The position numbers and the translations under genes are program-made. Positions 6,959 through 13,773 of a stretch of DNA of 15,343 bases are shown piece after piece. Location of the stretch: the NCBI GenBank assembly GCA_035490315.1, contig DATHET010000038.1, positions 1 to 15,343 of the forward strand. The letters run 5' to 3'. Numbering within the stretch: the stretch's first letter is position 1; each line of letters starts with the position of its first letter. Source of the DNA: JADJQU01 sp035490315 (GTDB lineage Bacteria; Planctomycetota; UBA1135; GCA-002686595). The notes under the pieces were generated by a model. That model made no database searches, was not told the DNA's origin, and saw nothing but the letters and a program-made list of their open reading frames with translations.

Positions 6959-8101
6959 ATGCCCACGATCTTCATCCCGCGCGAGACGACCCCTGGCGAA
7001 ACGCGCGTTGCGGCGTCCCCGGAAACGATCAAGCGCTACGTCGCCAGCGGACTTACGGTCCAGGTCGAAGCCGGCGCGGGCCTGCAGGCCGGCCTCACCG
7101 ACGCGATGTTCCAGGCCGCCGGCGCGAGCATCGTCGGCCGCGAAGCGTGGAGCAAGGCCGCGGTCGTGATCAAGGTCGCGCCGCCGGAGCCCGCGGAGAT
7201 CGACGCCCTCGCGCCCGAGTCCGTGCTCGTCGCCTACGCCTGGACCAGCTCGCATGCCAGCGCCGTGCGCCGCCTCGCGGAGCGTCGGATCTCGATGCTC
7301 GCGATGGACCTCATTCCGCGCATCACGCGCGCCCAGGCGATGGACGCGCTGTCCTCGCAGGCGATGATCGCGGGCTACAAGGCGGTGCTGCTCGGCGCTT
7401 CGCACATGACGAAGCTCTGCCCGATGCTGATGACGGCCGCGGGCACGATCGCGCCGGCGAAAGTCGTCGTGTTCGGCGCGGGAGTCGCGGGCTTGATGGC
7501 GATCGCGACCGCGAAGCGTCTCGGCGCGCAGGTCGAAGCGACCGACGTGCGCGCGGCGTCCAAGGAACAAGTGCTCTCGCTCGGAGCGCGCTTCATCGAA
7601 GTGCCCGGCCTCGCCGACATGGAAGGCGCCGGCGGCTACGCGAAGGAAGCCGGCGAGGACGTGCTGCGCCGCCAGCGCGAGGAAGTCTCCAAGCGGGTCG
7701 CCGAAGCCGACCTGGTCGTGACCACGGCTCGCGTGCCCGGCAAGAAAGCGCCGCTGCTCGTCAACGAAGCGATGGTCAAGTCGATGCGCCCCGGTTCCGT
7801 GATCGTCGACATGGCGGTCGAATCCGGCGGCAATTGCGAGTTGTCCGTCGAGGGCGAGACCGTCGTGCGCCACGGCGTCACGATCGTCGGCACACGCAAC
7901 CTGCCCGCGAGCGTGCCGCTGCACGCGAGCGAGCTCTACGCGAAGAACGTGCTCAACCTGGTGAAATTGTTCGTCGGCAAGGACGGCGCCATCGCGCGCG
8001 ATTTCAAGGACGAGGTCCTCGCCGGCTGCCTCTTGACCCACGGCGGCGAAATCGTCCACAAGGCAACCGCCGAGGCCCTCTCGGCAGGAGCGAAGGCTTG
8101 A
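6959..8101 (+). CDS. pntAA: Proton-translocating NAD(P) transhydrogenase, alpha-1 subunit (NAD(H)-binding domain dI)
   Basis: This 380-residue soluble subunit binds NAD(H) and passes hydride to NADP+ held by PntB. The complex uses the proton gradient to make NADPH. It begins IFIPRETTPGETRVAASPET, the usual dI N-terminus, related to alanine dehydrogenase. It has the conserved segment RITRAQAMDALSSQA (121-135), the Rossmann dinucleotide loop VFGAGVAGL (171-179) followed by acidic D196 of ATDVRAAS, and a mobile-loop tyrosine near Y227 (GGYAKE). The C-terminus has no membrane segments. The alpha chain is therefore split as in Rhodospirillum rubrum and not fused as in E. coli. Its TGA overlaps the pntAB ATG by one base (ATGA), indicating coupled translation. 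Confidence 0.95.
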   Translation: MPTIFIPRETTPGETRVAASPETIKRYVASGLTVQVEAGAGLQAGLTDAMFQAAGASIVGREAWSKAAVVIKVAPPEPAEIDALAPESVLVAYAWTSSHASAVRRLAERRISMLAMDLIPRITRAQAMDALSSQAMIAGYKAVLLGASHMTKLCPMLMTAAGTIAPAKVVVFGAGVAGLMAIATAKRLGAQVEATDVRAASKEQVLSLGARFIEVPGLADMEGAGGYAKEAGEDVLRRQREEVSKRVAEADLVVTTARVPGKKAPLLVNEAMVKSMRPGSVIVDMAVESGGNCELSVEGETVVRHGVTIVGTRNLPASVPLHASELYAKNVLNLVKLFVGKDGAIARDFKDEVLAGCLLTHGGEIVHKATAEALSAGAKA

Positions 8102-8433
8102 TGACATTCGCGCTGCTCGCCGCGGAGGGCTCCGATTCGATGCCCTTCCTGGTCGTCGGTCTGTGGGTGCTGCTGCTCTCGGTCTTCCTCGGGATCGAGC
8201 TGATCCAGAAAGTCCCGCCGACGCTGCACACGCCCTTGATGTCCGGATCGAATGCGATCTCAGGCATCACGATCGTCGGCTCGATGATGTCGCTCGCCAG
8301 TGGCTATCCCTGGCCGGGCCTGATCATGGGTTTCGTCGCGGTCGTCCTGGCGATGATCAACGTCGTCGGCGGTTTCGTGGTGACCAACCGCATGCTCGCG
8401 ATGTTCCGCGAGCGGCCCGAGGTCAAGAAGTGA
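8101..8433 (+). CDS. pntAB: NAD(P) transhydrogenase, alpha-2 membrane subunit
   Basis: This small, 110-residue membrane subunit supplies the alpha part of the proton-conducting dII domain. It has three or four hydrophobic segments, about residues 15-35, 50-65 and 70-95. It carries the diagnostic stretch KVPPTLHTPLMSGSNAISGI (residues 41-60) and the terminal VVGGFVVTNRMLAMF, both typical of PntAB. The start overlaps the pntAA stop and the stop overlaps the pntB start (TGATG), each by one base. These overlaps fix both ends and argue for stoichiometric translation of the three-subunit enzyme. Confidence 0.94.
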   Translation: MTFALLAAEGSDSMPFLVVGLWVLLLSVFLGIELIQKVPPTLHTPLMSGSNAISGITIVGSMMSLASGYPWPGLIMGFVAVVLAMINVVGGFVVTNRMLAMFRERPEVKK

Positions 8434-9878
8434 TGCTGCTGCCGTTCGCCTCGGTGAGCAGCTACGGGATCGAGGTCGCCTACATGGCGAGCTCGATGCT
8501 CTTCGTGATCGGCATCAAATATCTGGGCAAGGTCAAGACCGCCAAGCGCGGCAACGACATCGCGGCCCTCGGCATGGCAGTCGCCATGGCCGCGACGATG
8601 TGGATCCTGATCAAGGACCACTCCTACGACCAGAGATCGTGGGCCCTGCTGGTGCCTTCGCTCGCGATCGGCTCCGGCCTGGGCTGGTGGCTCGCCAAGC
8701 GCGTGCCGATGACGGCGATGCCCGAGTTCGTGGCCGTGTTCAACGGTTTCGGAGGTCTCGCGTCGCTGCTCGTGGCGATGGCCGAGGTCACCCGCGCCAC
8801 CCGCGACCACCTGAGCGTGGTCCATCTCGGAGGAGTGACTTTCGCGATCGCGGTCGCCGCCTCGATCGTCATCGGCGGCGTCACGTTCACCGGCTCGATG
8901 ATCGCCTACGCGAAGCTGGCCGGGAAAGTGAACAAGAGCCGCTTCGGGCCGCTCGGCTCGACGCCGATGAACATCGTCCTGGCTCTCGGCGTGCTCGCCC
9001 TCACGGTCTGGGGCTGTTTCTTCGCGCACACTCCGACGGAACTGTGGATCTCGAACGGCTTGCTCGCCCTGGTGACGCTGACGCTCGGCATCGGCTTGAC
9101 CATGCCGATCGGCGGCGCGGACATGCCGGTCGCGATCGCGCTGCTCAATTCGTATTCCGGTGTCGCGGGCATGACCACGGGTTTCGTGCTCGACAACAAC
9201 GTGTTGATCGTCGCCGGATCGCTGGTCGGGGCCTCGGGGATCATCCTGACCCAGGTCATGTGCAAGGCGATGAACCGCTCGCTCTCGAACGTGCTGCTCG
9301 GCGTGATGGGCGACACGGGCAGCGCGGCCTCGAAAGAAGGCTACACCAAGGTCAAGACCACCACCGCCGAGGAGCTCGCGCCGCTGCTCGATGCCGCGCG
9401 CCTGGTGATCATCGTTCCGGGTTATGGACTGGCCGTCGCGCAAGCGCAGCACAAGGTGCGCGAGCTCGCCACCCTGCTCGAGAAGAAGGGCTGCGTGGTC
9501 AAGTACGCGATCCACCCCGTCGCGGGTCGCATGCCGGGGCACATGAACATCCTGCTCGCCGAGGCCAACGTGCCTTACGAGCAGCTGTACGAGCTCGACC
9601 ACATCAACGACGAGTTCAGCCAGGCCGACGTGGTGCTCGTGCTCGGCGCCAACGACGTGTGCAACCCCGCGGCGAACGACGATCCCAAGTCGCCGATCGC
9701 GGGCATGCCGGTGCTCAGCGTCTGGAACGCGCGCACGGTCGTGGTCGTCAAGCGTTCGCTCTCTGCCGGTTACGCAGGCATCCGCAACGAGCTGTTCCAG
9801 CTCGACAACACGCTGATGCTGCTCGCGGACGCGAAAAAGGCCTTGGAAGACCTGGTCACCGAGCTGAAAGCGCAGTAG
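8433..9878 (+). CDS. pntB: NAD(P) transhydrogenase, beta subunit
   Basis: This 481-residue subunit combines the beta membrane domain dII (about residues 1-290, many transmembrane helices) with the NADP(H)-binding domain dIII (about 310-481). Recognisable dII motifs are MTAMPEFVAVFNGFGGLA (93-110), GPLGSTPMNIVLALG and TMPIGGADMPVAIALLNSYS (223-242). dIII shows VPGYGLAVAQAQ (328-339), HPVAGRMPGHMN, VVLVLGANDVCNPAA (400-414) and VKRSLSAGYAGI (439-450), the NADP lid and binding loops. The membrane position that I align with E. coli PntB His91 is Asn104 here. The start is fixed by the TGATG overlap with pntAB. The 3' end overlaps the convergent membrane-protein gene by 23 bp, leaving no intergenic terminator. 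Confidence 0.95.
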   Translation: MLLPFASVSSYGIEVAYMASSMLFVIGIKYLGKVKTAKRGNDIAALGMAVAMAATMWILIKDHSYDQRSWALLVPSLAIGSGLGWWLAKRVPMTAMPEFVAVFNGFGGLASLLVAMAEVTRATRDHLSVVHLGGVTFAIAVAASIVIGGVTFTGSMIAYAKLAGKVNKSRFGPLGSTPMNIVLALGVLALTVWGCFFAHTPTELWISNGLLALVTLTLGIGLTMPIGGADMPVAIALLNSYSGVAGMTTGFVLDNNVLIVAGSLVGASGIILTQVMCKAMNRSLSNVLLGVMGDTGSAASKEGYTKVKTTTAEELAPLLDAARLVIIVPGYGLAVAQAQHKVRELATLLEKKGCVVKYAIHPVAGRMPGHMNILLAEANVPYEQLYELDHINDEFSQADVVLVLGANDVCNPAANDDPKSPIAGMPVLSVWNARTVVVVKRSLSAGYAGIRNELFQLDNTLMLLADAKKALEDLVTELKAQ

Positions 9879-10848
9879 CCCGGCTCGCGCGCCATCCGCT
9901 GACGCCGCAGGCGAGGCCGAGCACGACCAGCGGCAGCATCTCGCCGTAGATCCGAAGCTCGTCGAACTGCGCCAGGTCGAGGGCGGCCGCGAAGAACAGC
10001 GGCACGACCAGCAGCGCCCGGCGCACGAAGCCCTCGCGCACCCAGCGCACGAAGATCGCGAGCGGCAACCACAGCAAGCCGAAGACGAGCGAGAGCGTCA
10101 TCCAGGTCGACGCGTGACGCAGCGCGGCCGTGTTGTCCTTGAGCGCATCCGCGTAGAAATCTCCGACGCCGGGATGGTGCTTGAACGTCATCCCCAGGAG
10201 GGCCCGGATGGACAACCAGATCGCGGTCTGGACCGCGAGGTGTTGCGCGAGCGACCACCAGCTCATCTTCCCGAACTGAGTCAGCGCGAAGATCAGGATC
10301 AGGAACACGCTCGTCTCGCGATTGAGCGTGGCGAAGGGGAAGACCCAGTAGTACCAGGCCCATTGTCCGCGCCGGATCCACAAAAGACCCAGCGTCGTGA
10401 CCAGGACAGCCGGCAGGTCCCACGGGTACCAGAAGGGCCAGGCGCGCGGGATCACATACAGGAAGGGCAGGGCGTACAGTCCGGCCAGGGCCCACAGCGT
10501 CGGCGCCCATGGTCCGGCCAGGAATTGCGCGAGCAGGGCTCGCAGCGCGTAGAAGAACGCGACGGAGGCGGCGATCTCGATCCAGCGCGCGCTGTCCTCG
10601 CGCGAGAAGCCGATCTTCGCGCCGATCCCGCTGACGTCGACTGCCCGCACGAGGGTCGGGACCAGGATCCGCTTCTGGTACGGCGTCTCCGCGGTGTAGG
10701 CGCACAGGCGCTCGAGCGCGGCCGGCGGATGCACCCCGTTCCGCGTCTGGTGCAGCCCGGCGAACATGACGCTGAACGCAGCCACGGCGATCAGCAAGGC
10801 CGCCTCGACCGCGATCGAAAGCCGCGCGCGGGCCGGAGCGGTTTCCAT
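9856..10848 (-). CDS. Polytopic membrane protein, uncharacterised (GT-C-like topology)
   Basis: This is a 330-residue integral membrane protein with about nine hydrophobic segments, near residues 11-31, 90-110, 115-133, 144-158, 164-190, 198-217, 248-268, 276-293 and 303-317. Two polar motifs look conserved: TPYQKRILVPTLVRAV (55-70), in the first extracytoplasmic loop, and FATLNRETSVFL (172-183). Similar YxxRxLxP and NRET patterns occur in uncharacterised bacterial membrane proteins that resemble GT-C glycosyltransferases, but no catalytic assignment can be made. The start at 10848 (METAPARARL) is chosen because the hydrophobic region begins just after it. A TATCTT hexamer ends 7 nt upstream and there is no Shine-Dalgarno, which suggests a leaderless mRNA. 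The last codons overlap the pntB 3' end by 23 bp. The gene diverges from the carboxypeptidase-regulatory-like gene. Confidence 0.8.
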   Translation of the reverse strand: METAPARARLSIAVEAALLIAVAAFSVMFAGLHQTRNGVHPPAALERLCAYTAETPYQKRILVPTLVRAVDVSGIGAKIGFSREDSARWIEIAASVAFFYALRALLAQFLAGPWAPTLWALAGLYALPFLYVIPRAWPFWYPWDLPAVLVTTLGLLWIRRGQWAWYYWVFPFATLNRETSVFLILIFALTQFGKMSWWSLAQHLAVQTAIWLSIRALLGMTFKHHPGVGDFYADALKDNTAALRHASTWMTLSLVFGLLWLPLAIFVRWVREGFVRRALLVVPLFFAAALDLAQFDELRIYGEMLPLVVLGLACGVSGWRASRATALSAR

Positions 10849-10855
10849 CGCGCGG

Positions 10856-10861
10856 AAGATA
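10856..10861 (-). promoter_or_regulatory. TAnnnT -10 element immediately upstream of the membrane-protein start
   Basis: On the minus strand TATCTT is followed by 7 nt and then ATG at 10848. A sigma70-type -10 normally places the transcript start about 7 nt downstream, so transcription would begin at or next to the A of the ATG. No Shine-Dalgarno and no clear -35 are visible. Confidence 0.5.
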
Positions 10862-10956
10862 CCGCGGGAGCCGGGCGGATTCGTCCGCAGCAGTCCCCCG
10901 AGCGTCCCGCCGCCGAAGCGCAGGGGACCGGCGACGGACGAATTCACCCGAGCCCG

Positions 10957-10962
10957 TACAAT
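10957..10962 (+). promoter_or_regulatory. TACAAT -10 element immediately upstream of a GTG start
   Basis: TACAAT, five of six matches to TATAAT, is separated from the GTG at 10969 by 6 nt (CTCCGC). The predicted transcript start coincides with the start codon and no Shine-Dalgarno fits. This mirrors the divergent element at 10856-10861. A -35 at 17-18 nt spacing is not recognisable. Confidence 0.55.
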
Positions 10963-10968
10963 CTCCGC

Positions 10969-11967
10969 GTGAACCGCCCCGCAAAGCTCATCGTCCTCCT
11001 CGTCGTCGCCGCCCTGGCCCTCGCCGGATTCCTGCTCTGGCAATCGAACCGCGCCACGCCCGACGTCGCGCCGGTGCGAATCCCCGATCCGCCGGCTCAG
11101 CCCGCGGGCGTGAAGCCCGAGACCGCACAGCAACCAGACCAGGGACGCGTGGAAGCTCCGACCCAGGCGCCGGCGGGCGATACTTCGCCGGGCGCAATCG
11201 CGGTCGGACGCGTTCGCGGCCAGGTCGACACGGTTCCCGGCGCGAAGTTCCCCGCTCAATTCGAGCTGGTCGTCGAGACCGCGGGCTCGCCGAGTCGAGT
11301 CCTCGTGATCCCCGGCACGGAGCGGCTGGTGACCCTCGACCTCGAGCCGGGACGCTCCGTGCTCTCCGCGCGCGCGGAAGGCCTGGCTTCGCGGCTCTTG
11401 GTGCTCGAGCGCAAGTCGGACGCGCCCGTCCCGCCTTTCAAGCTCACGCTCGAGCCCGCCGGCCGCCTGAACGGACAGGTGCTCGACCCGCGCGGCGCGG
11501 CCCTCGCCGGCCTGCCCGTGTTCCTCGTCGCGACCAGCTCGAAGGACGTGCGCACGACGGCGAGCGACAGCGAGGGACGCTACACCTTCAGCGACGCTCC
11601 CGTCGGCTCCTATTGCGTGGCCTTCGGCGCCTCCGACAGCCCGATCGCCCCCGTGGTCCCCGTCGACGTGGTCCAGACCGAGGTCCGAGAAGTCCCGCCC
11701 CAGTCCATGCCCGAGCTCGGCGAGGGCGAGATCAGAGTGCTCGACCGCGAGAGCAAGCCCGTCGAAGGCGCGCGCGTCTTCGGGGCCGGCCAGAGCGGCG
11801 GCTGGATCGACGGCGTGAGCAACAGCGCGGGCTATGTCCACGCGCGATTTCTCCCGGCCGGAAACTTCTTCCTGAACGTGACGACGGAAGACGGCCGGAG
11901 CGGCCAGGGCCCGCTGGAAATCAACCTCGGCCGCATCGGCCGCTCGATGATTCACATCCGGAACTAG
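10969..11967 (+). CDS. Membrane-anchored protein with carboxypeptidase-regulatory-like beta-sandwich domains
   Basis: This 332-residue protein begins at a GTG. Translation then starts VNRPAKLIVLLVVAALAL, an N-terminal signal anchor (residues about 6-24). A Pro/Ala-rich linker (about 30-75) and then extracytoplasmic beta domains follow. Residues about 166-240 match the carboxypeptidase-regulatory-like/Cna-B pattern: GRLNGQVLDPRGAALAGLPV, then a SDSEGRYTFSDAPVGSYCV turn. A second copy, about 252-332, reads GEIRVLDRESKPVEGARVFG, then NSAGYVHARFLPAGNFFL. A more divergent unit may lie at 80-165. Such domains usually provide binding or structural support on the cell surface; no catalytic residues are visible. 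The reading frame stays open upstream to 10114 as antisense of the neighbouring gene. The anchor and the TACAAT box fix the start at 10969. Confidence 0.82.
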   Translation: MNRPAKLIVLLVVAALALAGFLLWQSNRATPDVAPVRIPDPPAQPAGVKPETAQQPDQGRVEAPTQAPAGDTSPGAIAVGRVRGQVDTVPGAKFPAQFELVVETAGSPSRVLVIPGTERLVTLDLEPGRSVLSARAEGLASRLLVLERKSDAPVPPFKLTLEPAGRLNGQVLDPRGAALAGLPVFLVATSSKDVRTTASDSEGRYTFSDAPVGSYCVAFGASDSPIAPVVPVDVVQTEVREVPPQSMPELGEGEIRVLDRESKPVEGARVFGAGQSGGWIDGVSNSAGYVHARFLPAGNFFLNVTTEDGRSGQGPLEINLGRIGRSMIHIRN

Positions 11968-12341
11968 TGTCCCGCGAGAACGGGGCGGGCGCGCGCGGCG
12001 CAGCGCTCCGATCGGCCGCGAGAGGAACTCGCTCGAGAATGATCGGGACTCGGTCGGATCCAGATTGTGAATCGGCCCGGCGCTGACTTCAAAGCGCCGT
12101 CATCTCCACCGCATTCCGGACGACACGCTTTTCGTACACGAATCCGTCGTCTGCTCGCCAACAAGCAGGGCCTCGACGATTGCGCTAAAGCGATGGCGCC
12201 CTGTATCTTGGGCCTGCGCCTCGGAGCAGGCGCGTGTGGCCAGAGTCCTGCGCCGCGCGGCGCGTCGTTCGCGTGGCGTTGCCCTGGATCGCGCATCCCG
12301 CCCGACGGAGATTTCTTGAAGCGCGTGCAGCGGAAGGGAGC
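11968..12341. other. Intergenic region upstream of mgtE
   Basis: These 374 bases contain no ORF I would defend. A 7-bp hairpin CGGCGCT (12078-12084) / AGCGCCG (12093-12099), with an 8-nt loop, lies about 110 nt after the preceding stop codon. It may mark the end of that transcript but has no U-tract. Downstream are a possible promoter at 12180-12209 and a GC-rich leader of about 125 nt with two hairpins. The leader does not match the M-box Mg2+ riboswitch consensus as I know it. Confidence 0.5.
12180..12209 (+). promoter_or_regulatory. Candidate promoter of mgtE
   Basis: TTGCGC (12180-12185) and TATCTT (12204-12209) are separated by 18 nt, acceptable sigma70 geometry although the -35 matches only in TTG. 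The start would be near 12216, giving a leader of about 125 nt. Hairpins in that leader are GCGCCT/AGGCGC (12216-12221/12228-12233) and GCGCC/GGCGC (12250-12254/12259-12263). Confidence 0.4.
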
Positions 12342-13676
12342 ATGAGCGAGCTCGATCAACCCGCAGTTTTCGACGCGCGACTTTCCGCGGCGGATCTGCG
12401 CGACGCCTGGCGCGTGCTCGATTCGCTCGAGCGCGCCGAGGGCTTTCGTCTGCTCGATCCGACCGAGGGCGAAGAGTTCTTCATCGAGCTGGCGACGATC
12501 GACCAGGTGGCGCTGCTCTCGTCGCTGAGTCCGGCGGAGCAGAGATTCTGGCTGCGAGCCCTCGCTCCCGACGACACGGCCGACGTGCTGCAGGAAGCGA
12601 CGCCCGAGCAGCGCACGGAAATGCTCGCGATGCTCGACGAAGCCTCGCGCCGCGAAGTGCGCACTCTGCTCGCCTACGCCGAGGACGACGCGGGCGGGTT
12701 GATGAGCACGAGGTTCGCCCGCGTGCGGCCCGAGATGAGCGTCGACGAAGCGATCCTCTACCTGCGCAAGCAGGCGAACGCGCGCCTGGAGACGATCTAC
12801 TACGGTTATGTCCTGGATCAGGAGCAGCGCCTGCTCGGCGTGGTCTCGCTGCGCCAGCTGTTCCAGGCCAAGGGCAACGCGCTGGTCAAGGACATGATGC
12901 ACAGCGATCTCGTGCAGGTGCCCGAGGAGATGGACCAGGAAGCCGTCGGCCGCATGTTCGCGCAGCACGACCTGGTCGCCTTGCCCGTGATCGACGCTTC
13001 CGGCCGCATGAAAGGCATCGTGACCGTCGACGACATCGTCGACGTGGTCCAGGAAGAAGCGACGGAGGACATCCAGAAGATCGGGGGTAGCGAAGCCCTC
13101 GACGCGCCTTACCTCGAGGTCACGGCACTGGGGATGTTCAAGAAGCGCGCGGGCTGGCTGGTGCTGCTTTTCGCTGGCGAGATGCTGACGGTCACCGCTC
13201 TCGGCCCCTTCGAGAACCGCATGAAACAAGTCGGAATGCTGCCGCTGCTCATGCCGCTGATCATTTCCAGCGGCGGAAACGCGGGCTCCCAGGCCTCGAC
13301 CCTCGTGATCCGCGCCATGGCCCTGGGCGAAGCGCGACTCTCGGACTGGTGGCGTGTGCTGCACCGCGAGGTGCTGACCGCTTCGATGATGGGCCTGGCG
13401 CTCGGGCTGCTCGGGGTCGCGCGCATCCTGGTCGCCAACCGGATTTTCCCTCACAGCTACGAGGCGGGCATCAATCCCTGGGACGTCGCGGTCACCGTGG
13501 GCGTCAGCGTGCTGTGCGTCGTCATGTGGGGCGCGATCACCGGCTCGATGCTGCCGATGATCCTGCGTCGCCTCGGATTCGACCCGGCGAGCGCCTCGGC
13601 GCCGCTGGTGGCGACGCTGGTCGACGTCACCGGGCTCCTGATCTACTTCGGGACCGCCACGGCCCTGATCTTCTAG
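12342..13676 (+). CDS. mgtE: Magnesium transporter MgtE
   Basis: This 444-residue inner-membrane Mg2+ channel/transporter shows the full MgtE layout. An N-terminal helical domain (about 15-125) ends with DDAGGLMSTRF. Two CBS domains (about 133-185 and 190-245) sense cytosolic Mg2+, and five transmembrane helices lie from about 270. Signatures include PLIISSGGNAGSQAST (305-320) and LRRLGFDPASASAPLVATLVD, up to D428. This aspartate corresponds to the pore Mg2+-binding Asp432 of Thermus MgtE. The start at 12342 (MSELDQPAVF) has GAAGG 4 nt upstream. The in-frame ATG at 12234 would add 36 basic residues unlike the family. The gene appears to be its own transcription unit with a structured leader. 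Confidence 0.95.
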   Translation: MSELDQPAVFDARLSAADLRDAWRVLDSLERAEGFRLLDPTEGEEFFIELATIDQVALLSSLSPAEQRFWLRALAPDDTADVLQEATPEQRTEMLAMLDEASRREVRTLLAYAEDDAGGLMSTRFARVRPEMSVDEAILYLRKQANARLETIYYGYVLDQEQRLLGVVSLRQLFQAKGNALVKDMMHSDLVQVPEEMDQEAVGRMFAQHDLVALPVIDASGRMKGIVTVDDIVDVVQEEATEDIQKIGGSEALDAPYLEVTALGMFKKRAGWLVLLFAGEMLTVTALGPFENRMKQVGMLPLLMPLIISSGGNAGSQASTLVIRAMALGEARLSDWWRVLHREVLTASMMGLALGLLGVARILVANRIFPHSYEAGINPWDVAVTVGVSVLCVVMWGAITGSMLPMILRRLGFDPASASAPLVATLVDVTGLLIYFGTATALIF

Positions 13677-13693
13677 GGCCGGCGCGGCTCGAA

Positions 13694-13723
13694 TCGACCT
13701 TGGCGCTCGCCGCGCGCTATCGT
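13694..13723 (+). promoter_or_regulatory. Candidate promoter of the universal stress protein gene
   Basis: TCGACC (13694-13699) and TATCGT (13718-13723) are separated by 18 nt. TCGACC matches TTGACA at four of six positions, and TATCGT has the TAnnnT form. The predicted transcript start is about 44 nt before the ATG at 13774. No strong Shine-Dalgarno precedes that ATG. Confidence 0.4.
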
Positions 13724-13773
13724 GGAGCCCTGCGAGGGTCCACCGAGGCTTCCAACCGAGCAGAATCACTTCG

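Noticed and set aside
4775..8107. A 1110-codon open frame on the minus strand opposite pckA, the TPR gene and pntAA
   Set aside because: It is exactly antisense to three well-recognised genes. Its translation is extremely rich in Arg, Asp, His, Gly and Ala with no domain I recognise. Long antisense frames are expected at this GC content and codon bias.
10114..10968. Upstream extension of the reading frame of the carboxypeptidase-regulatory-like gene
   Set aside because: It runs antisense through the membrane-protein gene and encodes a low-complexity Arg/Gln/Gly-rich stretch. The signal anchor right after the GTG at 10969 and the TACAAT box mark the real start.
10849..11955. N-terminal 369-codon extension of the minus-strand membrane protein
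   Set aside because: It is antisense to the carboxypeptidase-regulatory-like gene and compositionally unlike a protein. The hydrophobic protein proper begins at the ATG at 10848.
12204..12341. M-box (ykoK) Mg2+ riboswitch upstream of mgtE
   Set aside because: The position is right, but the conserved core segments of the M-box are not visible by eye. Only simple GC hairpins can be supported.
12067..12345. 92-codon ORF in the mgtE upstream region
   Set aside because: It overlaps the mgtE start, has no RBS, and has a composition (Arg, Pro, Gly, Cys scattered) typical of untranslated GC-rich sequence.
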